Part shown: positions 17,282 through 25,307 of the stretch, piece after piece | How positions within the stretch are numbered: position 1 is the stretch's first letter | How the letters are laid out: each line of letters opens with the position of its first letter | NCBI RefSeq assembly: GCF_001304615.2 | Contig: NZ_CP032683.1 | Coordinates: 2,170,001 to 2,234,000 of the forward strand | Direction of reading: 5' to 3' | DNA: 64,000 nt | DNA from: Methanosarcina flavescens | GTDB lineage: Archaea; Halobacteriota; Methanosarcinia; Methanosarcinales; Methanosarcinaceae | Notes under the pieces: model-generated | What the model saw: only the letters and a program-made list of their open reading frames with translations | What the model was told of the DNA's origin: nothing | The model's database searches: none | Program-made: the position numbers and the translations under genes

Positions 17282-18276
17282 ATCTCAAATCCCCCATAAT
17301 AAAAAAGGCACAGACCACCTATCAGACTGCTGAGTCCATAGGAGACAAACCTCTCGAGAAGCACAAAGCTACCTGCTGAAGCAAGTGATAACCCAAAATA
17401 CAGAAGCAAGGAAACCAGGCCTCCTTCTACCACCCCAAGTCCCCCTGGGGCAATTGGCAGGCATCCTAATAATAGGTACAGGACTGAAAGTATTATGATG
17501 GAGTCCATAGGCAGGGAAAGCCCAAGGGCTGAAGCTATGAGTTTGAGGCGCAGCACATCAAGGGCCCAGACACCGCAGGATAGCAGGAGAACAGGAATAA
17601 AGGACTTATTAATCTGTTTTCTATTCTGCTGCACGTCCCTGAGGAGAAAAGCAAATTTTTCTCGGAAAATCCATGTTGCCACTCCTGCTGTGAGGACGGC
17701 TACAAGTACCAGATAGATTGAGTTTAGCGTTAAAGCGCTTTTCTGAAGCAGGAGTTCAATCTCAAGTGAGGGGAATGAGTACAGAACATAAATTGATAAC
17801 ATGGCCACAGGAATTGCCTCTACCAATCTTTCGAAGACGATCGCTATGAAAGCATGTGTATAACTGACTCCAAAGCTTTTATTTGCCCACACCATCCGGA
17901 GAGATTCTCCTCCTGTCCTGCTTGCCGGGGTGATATTGTTTACGAATGCTGCCCCCAAAAAAATAGGAAGAAGACTTGTGGCTTTGAGTTTATACCCAAT
18001 AGAAGAAAGCACCTGTTGCCAGCGGACTGCAAAAAAGTAAATACTCAGCAGGTAGGCTGAGGAAGCCAGAATAACATAACTGATCCGGGTTTTGCTAAGT
18101 ATTCTCCAGCTTTCCCCCATTATATAAAGAATTTCTGTCCAGTAGGTGCGTATTAAAACTACTGCTGCTATGAGTAGTAAAAGAGCGAGAACGACTCTCC
18201 TAAGGCTTCCAAGATTCAACAAAGCACCTTCGTAACCAGGTTCAGAACAGGTCATTTTAAATATTTTCTCCGTCAA
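17257..18276 (-). CDS. lysylphosphatidylglycerol synthase TM-region-like (AglD/UPF0104) membrane protein
   Basis: A 339-residue polytopic protein with about eight hydrophobic segments, among them VVLALLLLIAAVVLI, YVILASSAYLLSIYFF and IIILSVLYLLLGCLPIAPGG. The LPIAPGGLGVVEGGLVSLL stretch and the NNITPASRTGGESLRM stretch are the hallmark loops of the UPF0104/YbhN/AglD family. Members are thought to act as lipid or lipid-linked-sugar flippases, or to accompany glycosyltransferases. The 25-base overlap with the GT4 gene downstream supports a joint role in a glycolipid pathway. The start ATG at 18274-18276 is preceded by hydrophobic-free leader MTEKIFKMTCSEPGYEGALL. Confidence 0.85.
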   Translation of the reverse strand: MTEKIFKMTCSEPGYEGALLNLGSLRRVVLALLLLIAAVVLIRTYWTEILYIMGESWRILSKTRISYVILASSAYLLSIYFFAVRWQQVLSSIGYKLKATSLLPIFLGAAFVNNITPASRTGGESLRMVWANKSFGVSYTHAFIAIVFERLVEAIPVAMLSIYVLYSFPSLEIELLLQKSALTLNSIYLVLVAVLTAGVATWIFREKFAFLLRDVQQNRKQINKSFIPVLLLSCGVWALDVLRLKLIASALGLSLPMDSIIILSVLYLLLGCLPIAPGGLGVVEGGLVSLLLYFGLSLASAGSFVLLERFVSYGLSSLIGGLCLFYYGGFEIWKNTKSH

Positions 18277-18693
18277 CTAAGACTAGCCTCAGTTCAGGAT
18301 TCTTCCGTTAACTGATGAGATATTTTTATAGCTGATCTTATTGCAGACCAGAAAAGGATAATCTAAAGTGTTCCTCTACATGCTCAACTAGAATTACATT
18401 AAAAGCGCCTTTCTGCCCCCACAGAATTCCTACACTAAATTTAAGCTCCTTTTATATTATATATATCATCATAGTTTTTTCCAGACTCTTATCTCTTAAA
18501 AAATGCGGTTTCATGTTGAGATAACTAACTTCATGCATCTTTCCTGTCACGTACTTTTTTCGTGGCTGAGCCGTTTCCTGCTTGTATTTCGACTGTTCGT
18601 AATCTCACAAAGTATTATCATATATCATGACAAAAAGGTAGTAGGAATTTAATTTGGGGTGGATTCTTCTTTTGCATTGAGGGGTTAAAGTAT
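18277..18693. other. divergent intergenic region
   Basis: A spacer of 417 bases between the divergent membrane-protein and aldo/keto reductase genes. It contains TATA-like runs (atattatatatatcat near 18452-18467). No gene seen. Confidence 0.45.
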
Positions 18694-19821
18694 ATGTTAT
18701 ATAGAGAGCTTGGTCAAACAGGTAAAAGTGTCTCAATACTAGGGCTCGGTACAATGCGGCTTCCTGTTCTTGGAGGTGATGACTCAAAAGTTGACGAGGA
18801 AAAAGCTGTACAAATGATCCGTTACGCTATAGATAACAGCATCAATTATATTGATACTGCCTATTCCTATCATGGGGGCATGAGCGAATTCGTTATTGGG
18901 AAAGCCCTTCAGGATGATTACAGGGAAAAGGTCTGTCTTGCGACAAAACTTCCAAGCTGGCTTGTTACTAGCAGAGAGGATATGGACCACTACTTAAACG
19001 AGCAGCTTGAACGGCTCAGGACCGATTACATAGATTTCTATCTTCTTCACGCGCTAAACAGGGATTATTGGTCTCTTGTAAAAAAGCATGGAGTTTTTGA
19101 TTTCCTTAATTCCGCCCTTAAAGATGGAAGAATAAAATACACAGGTTTCTCTTTCCATGATAATATTGATCTGTTTAAAGAGATCGTTGATTCCTATCCA
19201 TGGAATATGTGTCAAATCCAGTATAATTTCATGGATGAAAATTTCCAGGCAGGAAAAGAGGGGCTGATGTATGCAGCCTCAAAGGAACTTGGAGTTGCTA
19301 TTATGGAACCTCTGCGCGGAGGATACCTTGCCTCAAAAGTCCCCCAGGAAGTTCAGGAAATCTGGGATAGTGCCGAAACCACACGAAGCCCTGTTGAATG
19401 GGGACTGCGCTATCTCTGGGACTATCCTGAGATAAGCGTTGTCCTGAGCGGTATGTCTGATCTGGCGCAGATAGAGAATAACGTAAAATTTGCAGCAGAT
19501 GGCTTCCCGAATTCTTTGACAGAGGAAGAGAGAAAGCTGATTTCTAGAGTAAAAGAAATCTACAGGTCAAAGACAAGAGTTAACTGTACTGGCTGTCAGT
19601 ACTGCATGCCCTGTCCCTCCGGAGTAAATATTCCAGAGAATTTTAAGTGCCTTAATAATGCTGAGATGTTTGATAAGATAGAAGAGGAGAAGCTTTTATA
19701 TAGCAGCCTTGAAGGCAAGGCTTCAAATTGTACGGAATGTGGGCAATGTGAGAAAAAATGTCCGCAAAAAACCCCTATAAGGGAGATATTAAAAGAGGTT
19801 TCAAAATTATTCGAGAAGTAA
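18694..19821 (+). CDS. aldo/keto reductase fused to a C-terminal 2x[4Fe-4S] ferredoxin-like domain
   Basis: A 375-residue protein. Residues 1-280 form an aldo/keto reductase barrel with tetrad residues in YIDTAYSYHGG (Asp, Tyr), ATKLPSW (Lys) and LLHALN (His). The C-terminal 90 residues hold NCTGCQYCMPCPSGVNIP and NCTECGQCEKKCPQKTP, two CxxCxxC-x3-CP motifs. This architecture is the COG1453 type, found in anaerobes, which probably links a nicotinamide-dependent carbonyl reduction to an Fe-S electron carrier. The start codon is taken as TTG/ATG at 18694 (MLYRELGQTGKSVSILGLGT), the canonical AKR opening. It appears monocistronic; the substrate is unknown. Confidence 0.9.
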   Translation: MLYRELGQTGKSVSILGLGTMRLPVLGGDDSKVDEEKAVQMIRYAIDNSINYIDTAYSYHGGMSEFVIGKALQDDYREKVCLATKLPSWLVTSREDMDHYLNEQLERLRTDYIDFYLLHALNRDYWSLVKKHGVFDFLNSALKDGRIKYTGFSFHDNIDLFKEIVDSYPWNMCQIQYNFMDENFQAGKEGLMYAASKELGVAIMEPLRGGYLASKVPQEVQEIWDSAETTRSPVEWGLRYLWDYPEISVVLSGMSDLAQIENNVKFAADGFPNSLTEEERKLISRVKEIYRSKTRVNCTGCQYCMPCPSGVNIPENFKCLNNAEMFDKIEEEKLLYSSLEGKASNCTECGQCEKKCPQKTPIREILKEVSKLFEK

Positions 19822-20272
19822 TCTTTTTTCATTTTCCCTGAAACCTGGGCTATTCCAATCCTCTTAGTTCAGGATGATTATGGTTTTTCCTTCAGTATTT
19901 TACTTTCTCACTCTTTCTGTTTTAATAAATTAATTTCTTTATAAAAAGACTCATATAATAATAAGCCAATTTAGAAATGGGGAAGTCGGAATGGGGAAGT
20001 TGAGCATGCATATGTACTCAATTGTGAGCTGTAAATCGAGCTAATCCTGAATGTATAGATCTAGTCCTGGCCTATTTAGAGTTAAAGTCATTCCCTGGTC
20101 CCCAGTCAGGATCTATCATGGACTTGATTATGGATTGGACTTGAGGATTCCTCATTTCAGGCATGGTCATCACTTACTTGAGATATGCCTCTGCTCGCCT
20201 TTGCTTCCTTAAAAGCCCATGAAAATTTAAATTTCAGTTTTTGAGATCTGGAAACCAGAACAAATAGGTAAG
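19822..20272. other. intergenic region upstream of the catalase
   Basis: A spacer of 451 bases. It contains a 25-base stretch (19873-19897) identical to part of the GT4 gene (16692-16716), and a short direct repeat (gaaatggggaagt / ggaatggggaagt near 19975-20000). No ORF of coding character. The catalase promoter must lie here. Confidence 0.45.
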
Positions 20273-22426
20273 GTGCTAATAGTGGAGAAAAAGAGAATGG
20301 TCGATGAAAAGAGCAAAGATGAGCAGTTAGAGATGTTCCGTGAAGACCCTGAGCGTGAGTTCCTGACAACAAATCAGGGTGTCAGGGTCATTAATACAGA
20401 TATTTCGCTCAAGGCAGGGGAAAGGGGTCCAACCCTGCTTGAAGATTTCCATTTCAGGGAGAAATTAACTCATTTTGACCATGAGCGAATCCCGGAAAGG
20501 GTTGTTCATGCCCGTGGTTCCGGAGCACACGGGTATTTCCAGGTCTATGAGCCTATGACGGAATATACGAGTGCAAAATTCCTGCAGGATCCCAATAAGA
20601 AAACGCCTGTCTTTGTACGGTTTTCGACGGTTGTGGGTTTTAGAGGTTCGGCTGATACCGTGAGAGATGTTCGGGGTTTTGCGACAAAGTTCTACACTGA
20701 GGATGGGAACTATGATCTTGTCGGCAATAACATTCCTATCTTTTTCATCCAAGACGCAATCAAATTTCCTGACCTTGTCCACGCAATTAAACCCGAGCAG
20801 GATAACCAGATACCTCAGGCTTCGGCAGCTCATGATACATTCTGGGATTTTGTCGCCTGCCACCCAGAAAATGCACACATGATCATGTGGGTTCTTTCCG
20901 ATCGTGCGCTCCCCAGGAGTTACCGCATGATGCAGGGCTTTGGGGTTAACACCTTCCGCTTCGTTAATTCGGAGGGTAAGGGAAGATTTGTAAAGTTTCA
21001 CTGGAGACCTCTGCTTGGCATTCACTCGCTTGTCTGGGACGAAGCTCAGAAGATAGCAGGAAAAGATCCTGATTTTAACCGACGTGACCTGTGGGAAGCA
21101 ATTGAGATGGGAGACTTTCCAGAATATGAGTTTGGAGTGCAGATCCTGGAGGAAGAGGATGAGTTTAAATTTGACTTCGATATCCTCGATCCCACCAAGA
21201 TCTGGCCGGAAGAAGACGTGCCCATTAAATGGATAGGGAAAATGACCCTTAACCGCAACCCTGACAACTTCTTTGCTGAAACCGAACAGGTTGCGTTCTG
21301 CCCGGCAAATGTGGTTCCTGGGATCGACTTCTCTAACGATCCGCTTCTTCAGGGACGCCTTTTCTCATATCTCGATACTCAGCTAATCCGCCTAGCCGGT
21401 CCGAATTTCCATGAAATTCCGATTAACCGACCGCTGGCGCCTATAGCCAATAATCAGAGGGAAGGTTATCACCGTACAAAGATAAACAAAGGCAAGGCAA
21501 GTTATTTCCCTAACACGGTAGGAGAAAACCTCCCGCGTCCTGCCTCTGCAGAAGAAGGTGGATACGCCCACTATATGGAGAAAGTAGAAGGAAAAATAAT
21601 CCGCGCCCGCAGTGAAAAATTCAAGGACTTTTACAGCCAGGCAAAATTGTTCTGGAACAGTATGTCGGAGCCGGAAAAGAAGCACATCATAGAGGCATTC
21701 CATTTTGAAGTTGGAAAAGTCAATGATAAAAATATACGGAAGGCAGTTGTTGATATGTTCAACAATGTAGACGGAGATCTTGCAATCGAAATTGCAAAGG
21801 GAGTAGGAGTTCCGGCTCCTGAGAAGAAAGGTGGATCTCCTGTCACGAAAGAGTCTCCGAATGTCAGCCAGGAGCGTTCGGAGCATACGGTGAAGAATAC
21901 CATTAAAACCAGAAGAATTGCCATCATTGCTGCGAATGGGTATAACCATAATGATGTCAGCCAGGTAATGCAGGCTTTAGAGGCTGGTGGAGCAAAAGCC
22001 CATATTATCTCTAAACACCAGGGGATGTTAAAGAGTTCAAGCGGAGAAAGTATCGAGGTTGATAAGAGCTATGTCACCACAGCCTCAGTATTGTACGATG
22101 CTGTATACATCCCGGGAGGAAAAGAGAATGTAGAGACCCTGAAAATGCAGGGAGACGCAATCCATTTCGTCAATGAGGCGTTCAGGCACTGCAAACCTCT
22201 TGGAGCAACCGGTGAAGGCGTCGAATTACTTAAAGCCGCAAACCTCCCTGATATACAATTTGCAGGGAAGGAATCAGCTGATAAGGAGATTCCTTTGATT
22301 TCCGATAAAGGTGTCGTGACGGCTGTTAGTGCGGAAGACAGGAGTGCTTTTAATGAGTCCTTCACTACTGCAATTGCAAAGCACCGTCACTGGGATAGGG
22401 AAAAGAAAGAACAGGTTCCAGCTTGA
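20273..22426 (+). CDS. katE: large-subunit (clade 2, HPII-type) heme catalase
   Basis: A 717-residue catalase that dismutates hydrogen peroxide. The catalytic His lies in [13 protein letters not shown] (about residue 82), Asn in GNNIPIFF, and the proximal heme Tyr in [11 protein letters not shown] (R-x3-Y). After residue 560 there is a linker and a DJ-1/PfpI-like flavodoxin-fold domain ([16 protein letters not shown] to [10 protein letters not shown]), which only large-subunit clade 2 catalases have. In a strict anaerobe this is an oxygen-defence enzyme, most likely acquired from bacteria, because large-subunit catalases are mainly bacterial and fungal. GTG 20273 is a possible start; ATG at 20297 ([10 protein letters not shown]) is the alternative. 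It is followed by a clear terminator and a mobile-element cluster. Confidence 0.95.
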   Translation: MLIVEKKRMVDEKSKDEQLEMFREDPEREFLTTNQGVRVINTDISLKAGERGPTLLEDFHFREKLTHFDHERIPERVVHARGSGAHGYFQVYEPMTEYTSAKFLQDPNKKTPVFVRFSTVVGFRGSADTVRDVRGFATKFYTEDGNYDLVGNNIPIFFIQDAIKFPDLVHAIKPEQDNQIPQASAAHDTFWDFVACHPENAHMIMWVLSDRALPRSYRMMQGFGVNTFRFVNSEGKGRFVKFHWRPLLGIHSLVWDEAQKIAGKDPDFNRRDLWEAIEMGDFPEYEFGVQILEEEDEFKFDFDILDPTKIWPEEDVPIKWIGKMTLNRNPDNFFAETEQVAFCPANVVPGIDFSNDPLLQGRLFSYLDTQLIRLAGPNFHEIPINRPLAPIANNQREGYHRTKINKGKASYFPNTVGENLPRPASAEEGGYAHYMEKVEGKIIRARSEKFKDFYSQAKLFWNSMSEPEKKHIIEAFHFEVGKVNDKNIRKAVVDMFNNVDGDLAIEIAKGVGVPAPEKKGGSPVTKESPNVSQERSEHTVKNTIKTRRIAIIAANGYNHNDVSQVMQALEAGGAKAHIISKHQGMLKSSSGESIEVDKSYVTTASVLYDAVYIPGGKENVETLKMQGDAIHFVNEAFRHCKPLGATGEGVELLKAANLPDIQFAGKESADKEIPLISDKGVVTAVSAEDRSAFNESFTTAIAKHRHWDREKKEQVPA

Positions 22427-22443
22427 AGTTAACTTAACTCCGG

Positions 22444-22515
22444 ATTATTTGAGCTAAATTCATTTGAGCCGAGGTTATTTGATTTGAACTAAATTCATTT
22501 GAACCGAAGTTATTT
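22444..22515 (+). repeat. imperfect 35-bp tandem repeat after the catalase gene
   Basis: The sequence ttatttga-(n)-ctaaattcatttga(g/a)ccgа(g)g occurs twice in tandem: attatttgagctaaattc..., then ttatttgatttgaactaaattc..., and a third partial ttatttgag that runs into the terminator stem. It is non-coding. Confidence 0.6.
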
Positions 22516-22537
22516 GAGAGGAGAAATTACTCCTCTC
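22516..22537 (+). terminator. terminator hairpin of katE
   Basis: GAGAGGAG (22516-22523), loop AAATTA, CTCCTCTC (22530-22537), followed by TTCGCTTTT. A perfect 8-bp stem about 90 bases after the catalase stop codon. Confidence 0.75.
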
Positions 22538-22581
22538 TTCGCTTTTAAACTCTATTCGCTTTTAAAAATTGAACTATATTT

Positions 22582-23589
22582 GGCTCTGTAGAAATCCTCT
22601 AAATTCTGTTTTTACCCAAAAATTATAAAAATAAAATTGTAAAAATGCTCCTTAATTTTTTTGTCCCCACAAAAAACAAAGGAGCAATTGCTATTGTCAT
22701 CAAATAAGTATATTAAATTTATTGATCTCAGTCTTAAAACGGTTCAGTCTTCCAGACTGAACCTTTACTCCTGCAAATATTCCAAACGTGTTTATACTCA
22801 ACATCAGCTTCTTGTTCTTGTTTTATTGAAGGAGTATATAAGTACAGACTACCGTGACTTTGTAGAACTTGTTGACCTCATGAACAATATAAAGGAAAAA
22901 CTTGACCTTGATAAGGTTCCTCATTACACTACTCTTCAAAAGTTTGTGTCCAGAATTCCCTCTTCATTGTTTAACCTAATTTTGTCAAAAACTCTAAAAC
23001 TATTTTACTCACATGGAGAAAAAGTTCTCATTACGGCAATTGATGCAACAGGATTTACGAGTTCTTATGCAAGTCATTATTATTCTAAGAGAACAGGGAA
23101 GCTCCGAAGGAGCTTCCTTAAAACTTCAATATCAGTAGACACTATTAAAAAAGTAATATTAGGATGGAAAATTAGCCAAAAAACAGATCATGATGTCAAG
23201 CATGCAAAGACTCTGATAAGACAATCAAACAAGTCAAGAAAGTCTCAATGTTATGTGATGGATAAAGGATATGATTCCGAAGAAATTCATACTCTAATAA
23301 GAGAAGAGATAAAAGCAGATTCAATAGTACCTTTGAGAGAAAGAAAAAGAAAGAGAATAAACGGAAAATATAGAAAACAATTAAACAAAGACTTTGATAA
23401 GATCAAATACAATAGAAGGAATATAGTAGAGACAATAATATCTGTTGTAAAAAGAAAATTTGGAGAAACATTAAGAGCAAGAAAGGTTAGAAATCAAGTA
23501 AAAGAAGTAAAAGTTAAACTAATAGTCTATAATATAAACAAAAAAGTAATACAATTATTATGGATTAAATTAAGGATTTCTACAGAGCC
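22582..23589 (+). mobile_element. IS element copy 1 (1008 bp, IS5-like, 8-bp target duplication)
   Basis: Ends are GGCTCTGTAGAAATCCT and AGGATTTCTACAGAGCC, a perfect 17-bp inverted pair. The flanking octamer CTATATTT is at 22574-22581 and 23590-23597. A second, almost identical copy is at 44481-45486 with its own duplication AGTTTTTT. The near identity of the two copies shows recent activity. An 8-bp duplication and the transposase type fit the ISH1-like branch of the IS5 family, by general knowledge. Confidence 0.92.
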
Positions 23590-23623
23590 CTATATTTGGC
23601 TCCGTAGAAATCCTCTTAAATAG
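22661..23623 (+). CDS. DDE transposase of IS copy 1, N-terminus frameshifted
   Basis: A DDE transposase of about 320 residues: AIDATGF (first Asp), [10 protein letters not shown] (second Asp, D-x-G-Y-D), and [18 protein letters not shown] (the Y/R-x3-E region). The natural start, seen in copy 2, is the ATG at 22645 ([10 protein letters not shown]). Here a T-run between 22656 and 22662 has one extra base, so that ATG is out of phase; the frame from TTG 22661 ([11 protein letters not shown]) is what remains. The gene has no stop inside the IS: translation leaves through the right end, the duplicated octamer and into the neighbouring MITE, adding [11 protein letters not shown] before a TAG. Activity of this copy is uncertain because of the start. 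Confidence 0.9.
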   Translation: MSPQKTKEQLLLSSNKYIKFIDLSLKTVQSSRLNLYSCKYSKRVYTQHQLLVLVLLKEYISTDYRDFVELVDLMNNIKEKLDLDKVPHYTTLQKFVSRIPSSLFNLILSKTLKLFYSHGEKVLITAIDATGFTSSYASHYYSKRTGKLRRSFLKTSISVDTIKKVILGWKISQKTDHDVKHAKTLIRQSNKSRKSQCYVMDKGYDSEEIHTLIREEIKADSIVPLRERKRKRINGKYRKQLNKDFDKIKYNRRNIVETIISVVKRKFGETLRARKVRNQVKEVKVKLIVYNINKKVIQLLWIKLRISTEPYIWLRRNPLK

Positions 23624-23717
23624 CCAATCTTAACAAATTAAAACTAAATTGCCTGATTCATTTTGCTGAAGAACTTTAAGTCTATTGATGACGATTAAGT
23701 AGGTTTTCTACAGAGCC
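23598..23717 (+). mobile_element. 120-bp MITE directly abutting IS copy 1
   Basis: Starts GGCTCCGTAGAAATCCTC and ends TTTTCTACAGAGCC, the same ends as the IS, with a non-coding interior closely matching the MITE at 7526-7645. Flanked by CTATATTT on both sides (23590-23597 and 23718-23725), the left octamer being shared with the IS right flank. It can be moved only by transposase supplied in trans. Confidence 0.9.
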
Positions 23718-23742
23718 CTATATTTTAAAGTTAAATTGTGTT

Positions 23743-24561
23743 TTACCTGAGAGTTAGTCCCTCAAGAGCCAGTGTATACTCTTTATTCGTTTCACTGTAG
23801 CTCAAGGAGTAACTTGTGGGATAATAGGAACTTGTCGGATAACATTTCGGAAGCTTGAGTTCTTTTGTTACCTCTGGTTTTGTCTCAAGGAAAGCTATTG
23901 TAACCATAGGTTCGACAAAAACCATTTCCCCGTTATAAAACCCATAAATAAAAGTCTCATTAAAAGGCTGTCCGTTAAACTCAGGAGCTTTCGGGTCTAT
24001 CCAGTGTGCTCCCATTCTGGGCACTCCTCCTGGCGTGGGAACATATCCCTCCGGAATATATTCTGATGCCGGCATTTTTGATAAGTTCTTACAATCTTCC
24101 CCGGTCGCTGTGATCTTATCTCTTTCCTCAGGGGTTATCATGTAAAAATGAACATCAAAGTGCGGCTTATCATAAATTCCCTGAGGTTCATGTCCATGAG
24201 GATTCCAGTCAATCCCAATGTGGTTATAAGCTGTGGAAGCAGCTTCTTCCGGCAGAGAAAGTGTGTACTCCACAGTTCTTCCTTCAGGATGTCCTTCCAG
24301 AGCTGATTCTGTAAAGTTTACTCCTATTGACGAGGGATTTCCTTCATTGTCAAGCTTAACCCAGGAATAAGCAACTCCGCTGCCCAGGGTTTTACTTTCC
24401 CCCTCAAACATTCCCATTTGAGGTGGCTTAACAAAGCATTTTTCTTTTTGTTGTTGGGTCTCCGCCATTGCACAGCCGGAAAAGAGAACAGCAACTACCG
24501 TGAGTATACAGAAATAACATGTCAATTTTCTTCCCTTCGTATTACTCCCCCCACATAGCAT
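23743..24561 (-). CDS. secreted lipoprotein, probably DUF5602-type
   Basis: A protein of up to 272 residues with an N-terminal signal ending in a lipobox (VVAVLFSGCAMA, Cys about residue 30), so it is exported and probably lipid-anchored. The mature part includes DWNPHGHEP and KPHFDVHFYMITPEERD, a His-rich metal-binding-looking region seen in DUF5602/TTHB210-like proteins. No enzymatic function is known. Its 3' end lies 25 bases from the MITE. The precise start is unsure: ATG 24559-24561 opens the frame, but a strong GGGGGGAG lies just inside it. It is on the same strand as, and 36 bases after, the iscU-like gene, so it may be the last gene of that operon. Confidence 0.65.
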   Translation of the reverse strand: MLCGGSNTKGRKLTCYFCILTVVAVLFSGCAMAETQQQKEKCFVKPPQMGMFEGESKTLGSGVAYSWVKLDNEGNPSSIGVNFTESALEGHPEGRTVEYTLSLPEEAASTAYNHIGIDWNPHGHEPQGIYDKPHFDVHFYMITPEERDKITATGEDCKNLSKMPASEYIPEGYVPTPGGVPRMGAHWIDPKAPEFNGQPFNETFIYGFYNGEMVFVEPMVTIAFLETKPEVTKELKLPKCYPTSSYYPTSYSLSYSETNKEYTLALEGLTLR

Positions 24562-24597
24562 TTTTCATTTTCTCAAATAACACGAATTCTATTCACG

Positions 24598-25239
24598 TCA
24601 CGCTGTAAACACCACATCAACCTTTTCTACATCCCACAGAGACCCAAGTTTTTCTACAATATCCTCTTTTATCGCCGGAGCAAACTGGTGGTTTGCAGGC
24701 AGGTCTACTACCACTCTTACCGCTCCATCTTCAACGCTAATTTTAAGGATCAGGTTTGTGCGGATGACGTCAAGCCCTGTTAGAGGGTTCATTACGTGTT
24801 TGAGCCTCTTTTTTACAACTTCTTCAGTTGTAGGCTCTTTCTCGGTTATAAGTCCGTGTTTTTCCTCATAATCTTTGATTGCAGCGCGCAGGCCCTCAAC
24901 TGCGAGCACTGAACAGTGGGCTTTGACCGGAGGCAATCCTCCAAGTTCCTCCGCAGCCTGCTTCCATGTTATCTTTTTTGCTTCATCAAGGGTTTTTCCG
25001 CGTGCAAGGTCTGTTATGATCGAGGCTGTGGCAATATTTGAGGCACAGCCGTAAGATTCGAATTTTATATCTTCAATAACCTTGGTATCTGGATTGACCT
25101 TGATATAAACGGCAACCATGTCTCCGCAAGCCGGGCTTCCTTCAAGACCTTTTCCGTCAGGATTCTCCATCTTTCCTACATTATGCGGATTCTTGAAATG
25201 CTCCAGCACTTTTTGACTGTAAGGAAACTTCATTGTCAC
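24598..25239 (-). CDS. IscU/NifU N-domain scaffold fused to a MIP18 (DUF59) domain
   Basis: A 213-residue protein. Residues 1-130 are an IscU scaffold with all ligands: PACGD (Cys38, Asp40), SYGCA (Cys65) and AHCSVLA (Cys109). Residues about 142-213 (KRLKHVMNPLTGLDVIRTNL to WDVEKVDVVFTA) match the MIP18/DUF59 fold found in SufT and in ApbC-linked Fe-S carriers. Plain IscU is about 130 residues, so the fusion joins cluster assembly with a transfer module in one chain. It lies 69 bases after the IscS-like gene on the same strand. Assembly of 2Fe-2S or 4Fe-4S clusters in the cytoplasm is the expected role; the sulfur donor is the open question (see next gene). Confidence 0.88.
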   Translation of the reverse strand: MTMKFPYSQKVLEHFKNPHNVGKMENPDGKGLEGSPACGDMVAVYIKVNPDTKVIEDIKFESYGCASNIATASIITDLARGKTLDEAKKITWKQAAEELGGLPPVKAHCSVLAVEGLRAAIKDYEEKHGLITEKEPTTEEVVKKRLKHVMNPLTGLDVIRTNLILKISVEDGAVRVVVDLPANHQFAPAIKEDIVEKLGSLWDVEKVDVVFTA

Positions 25240-25307
25240 ACCTTTCTATAATCTTTCTCTGAGCTTCTATAATCTGCTTTCCCTTGTATTGCCTTTCAAT
25301 CTTGTTT

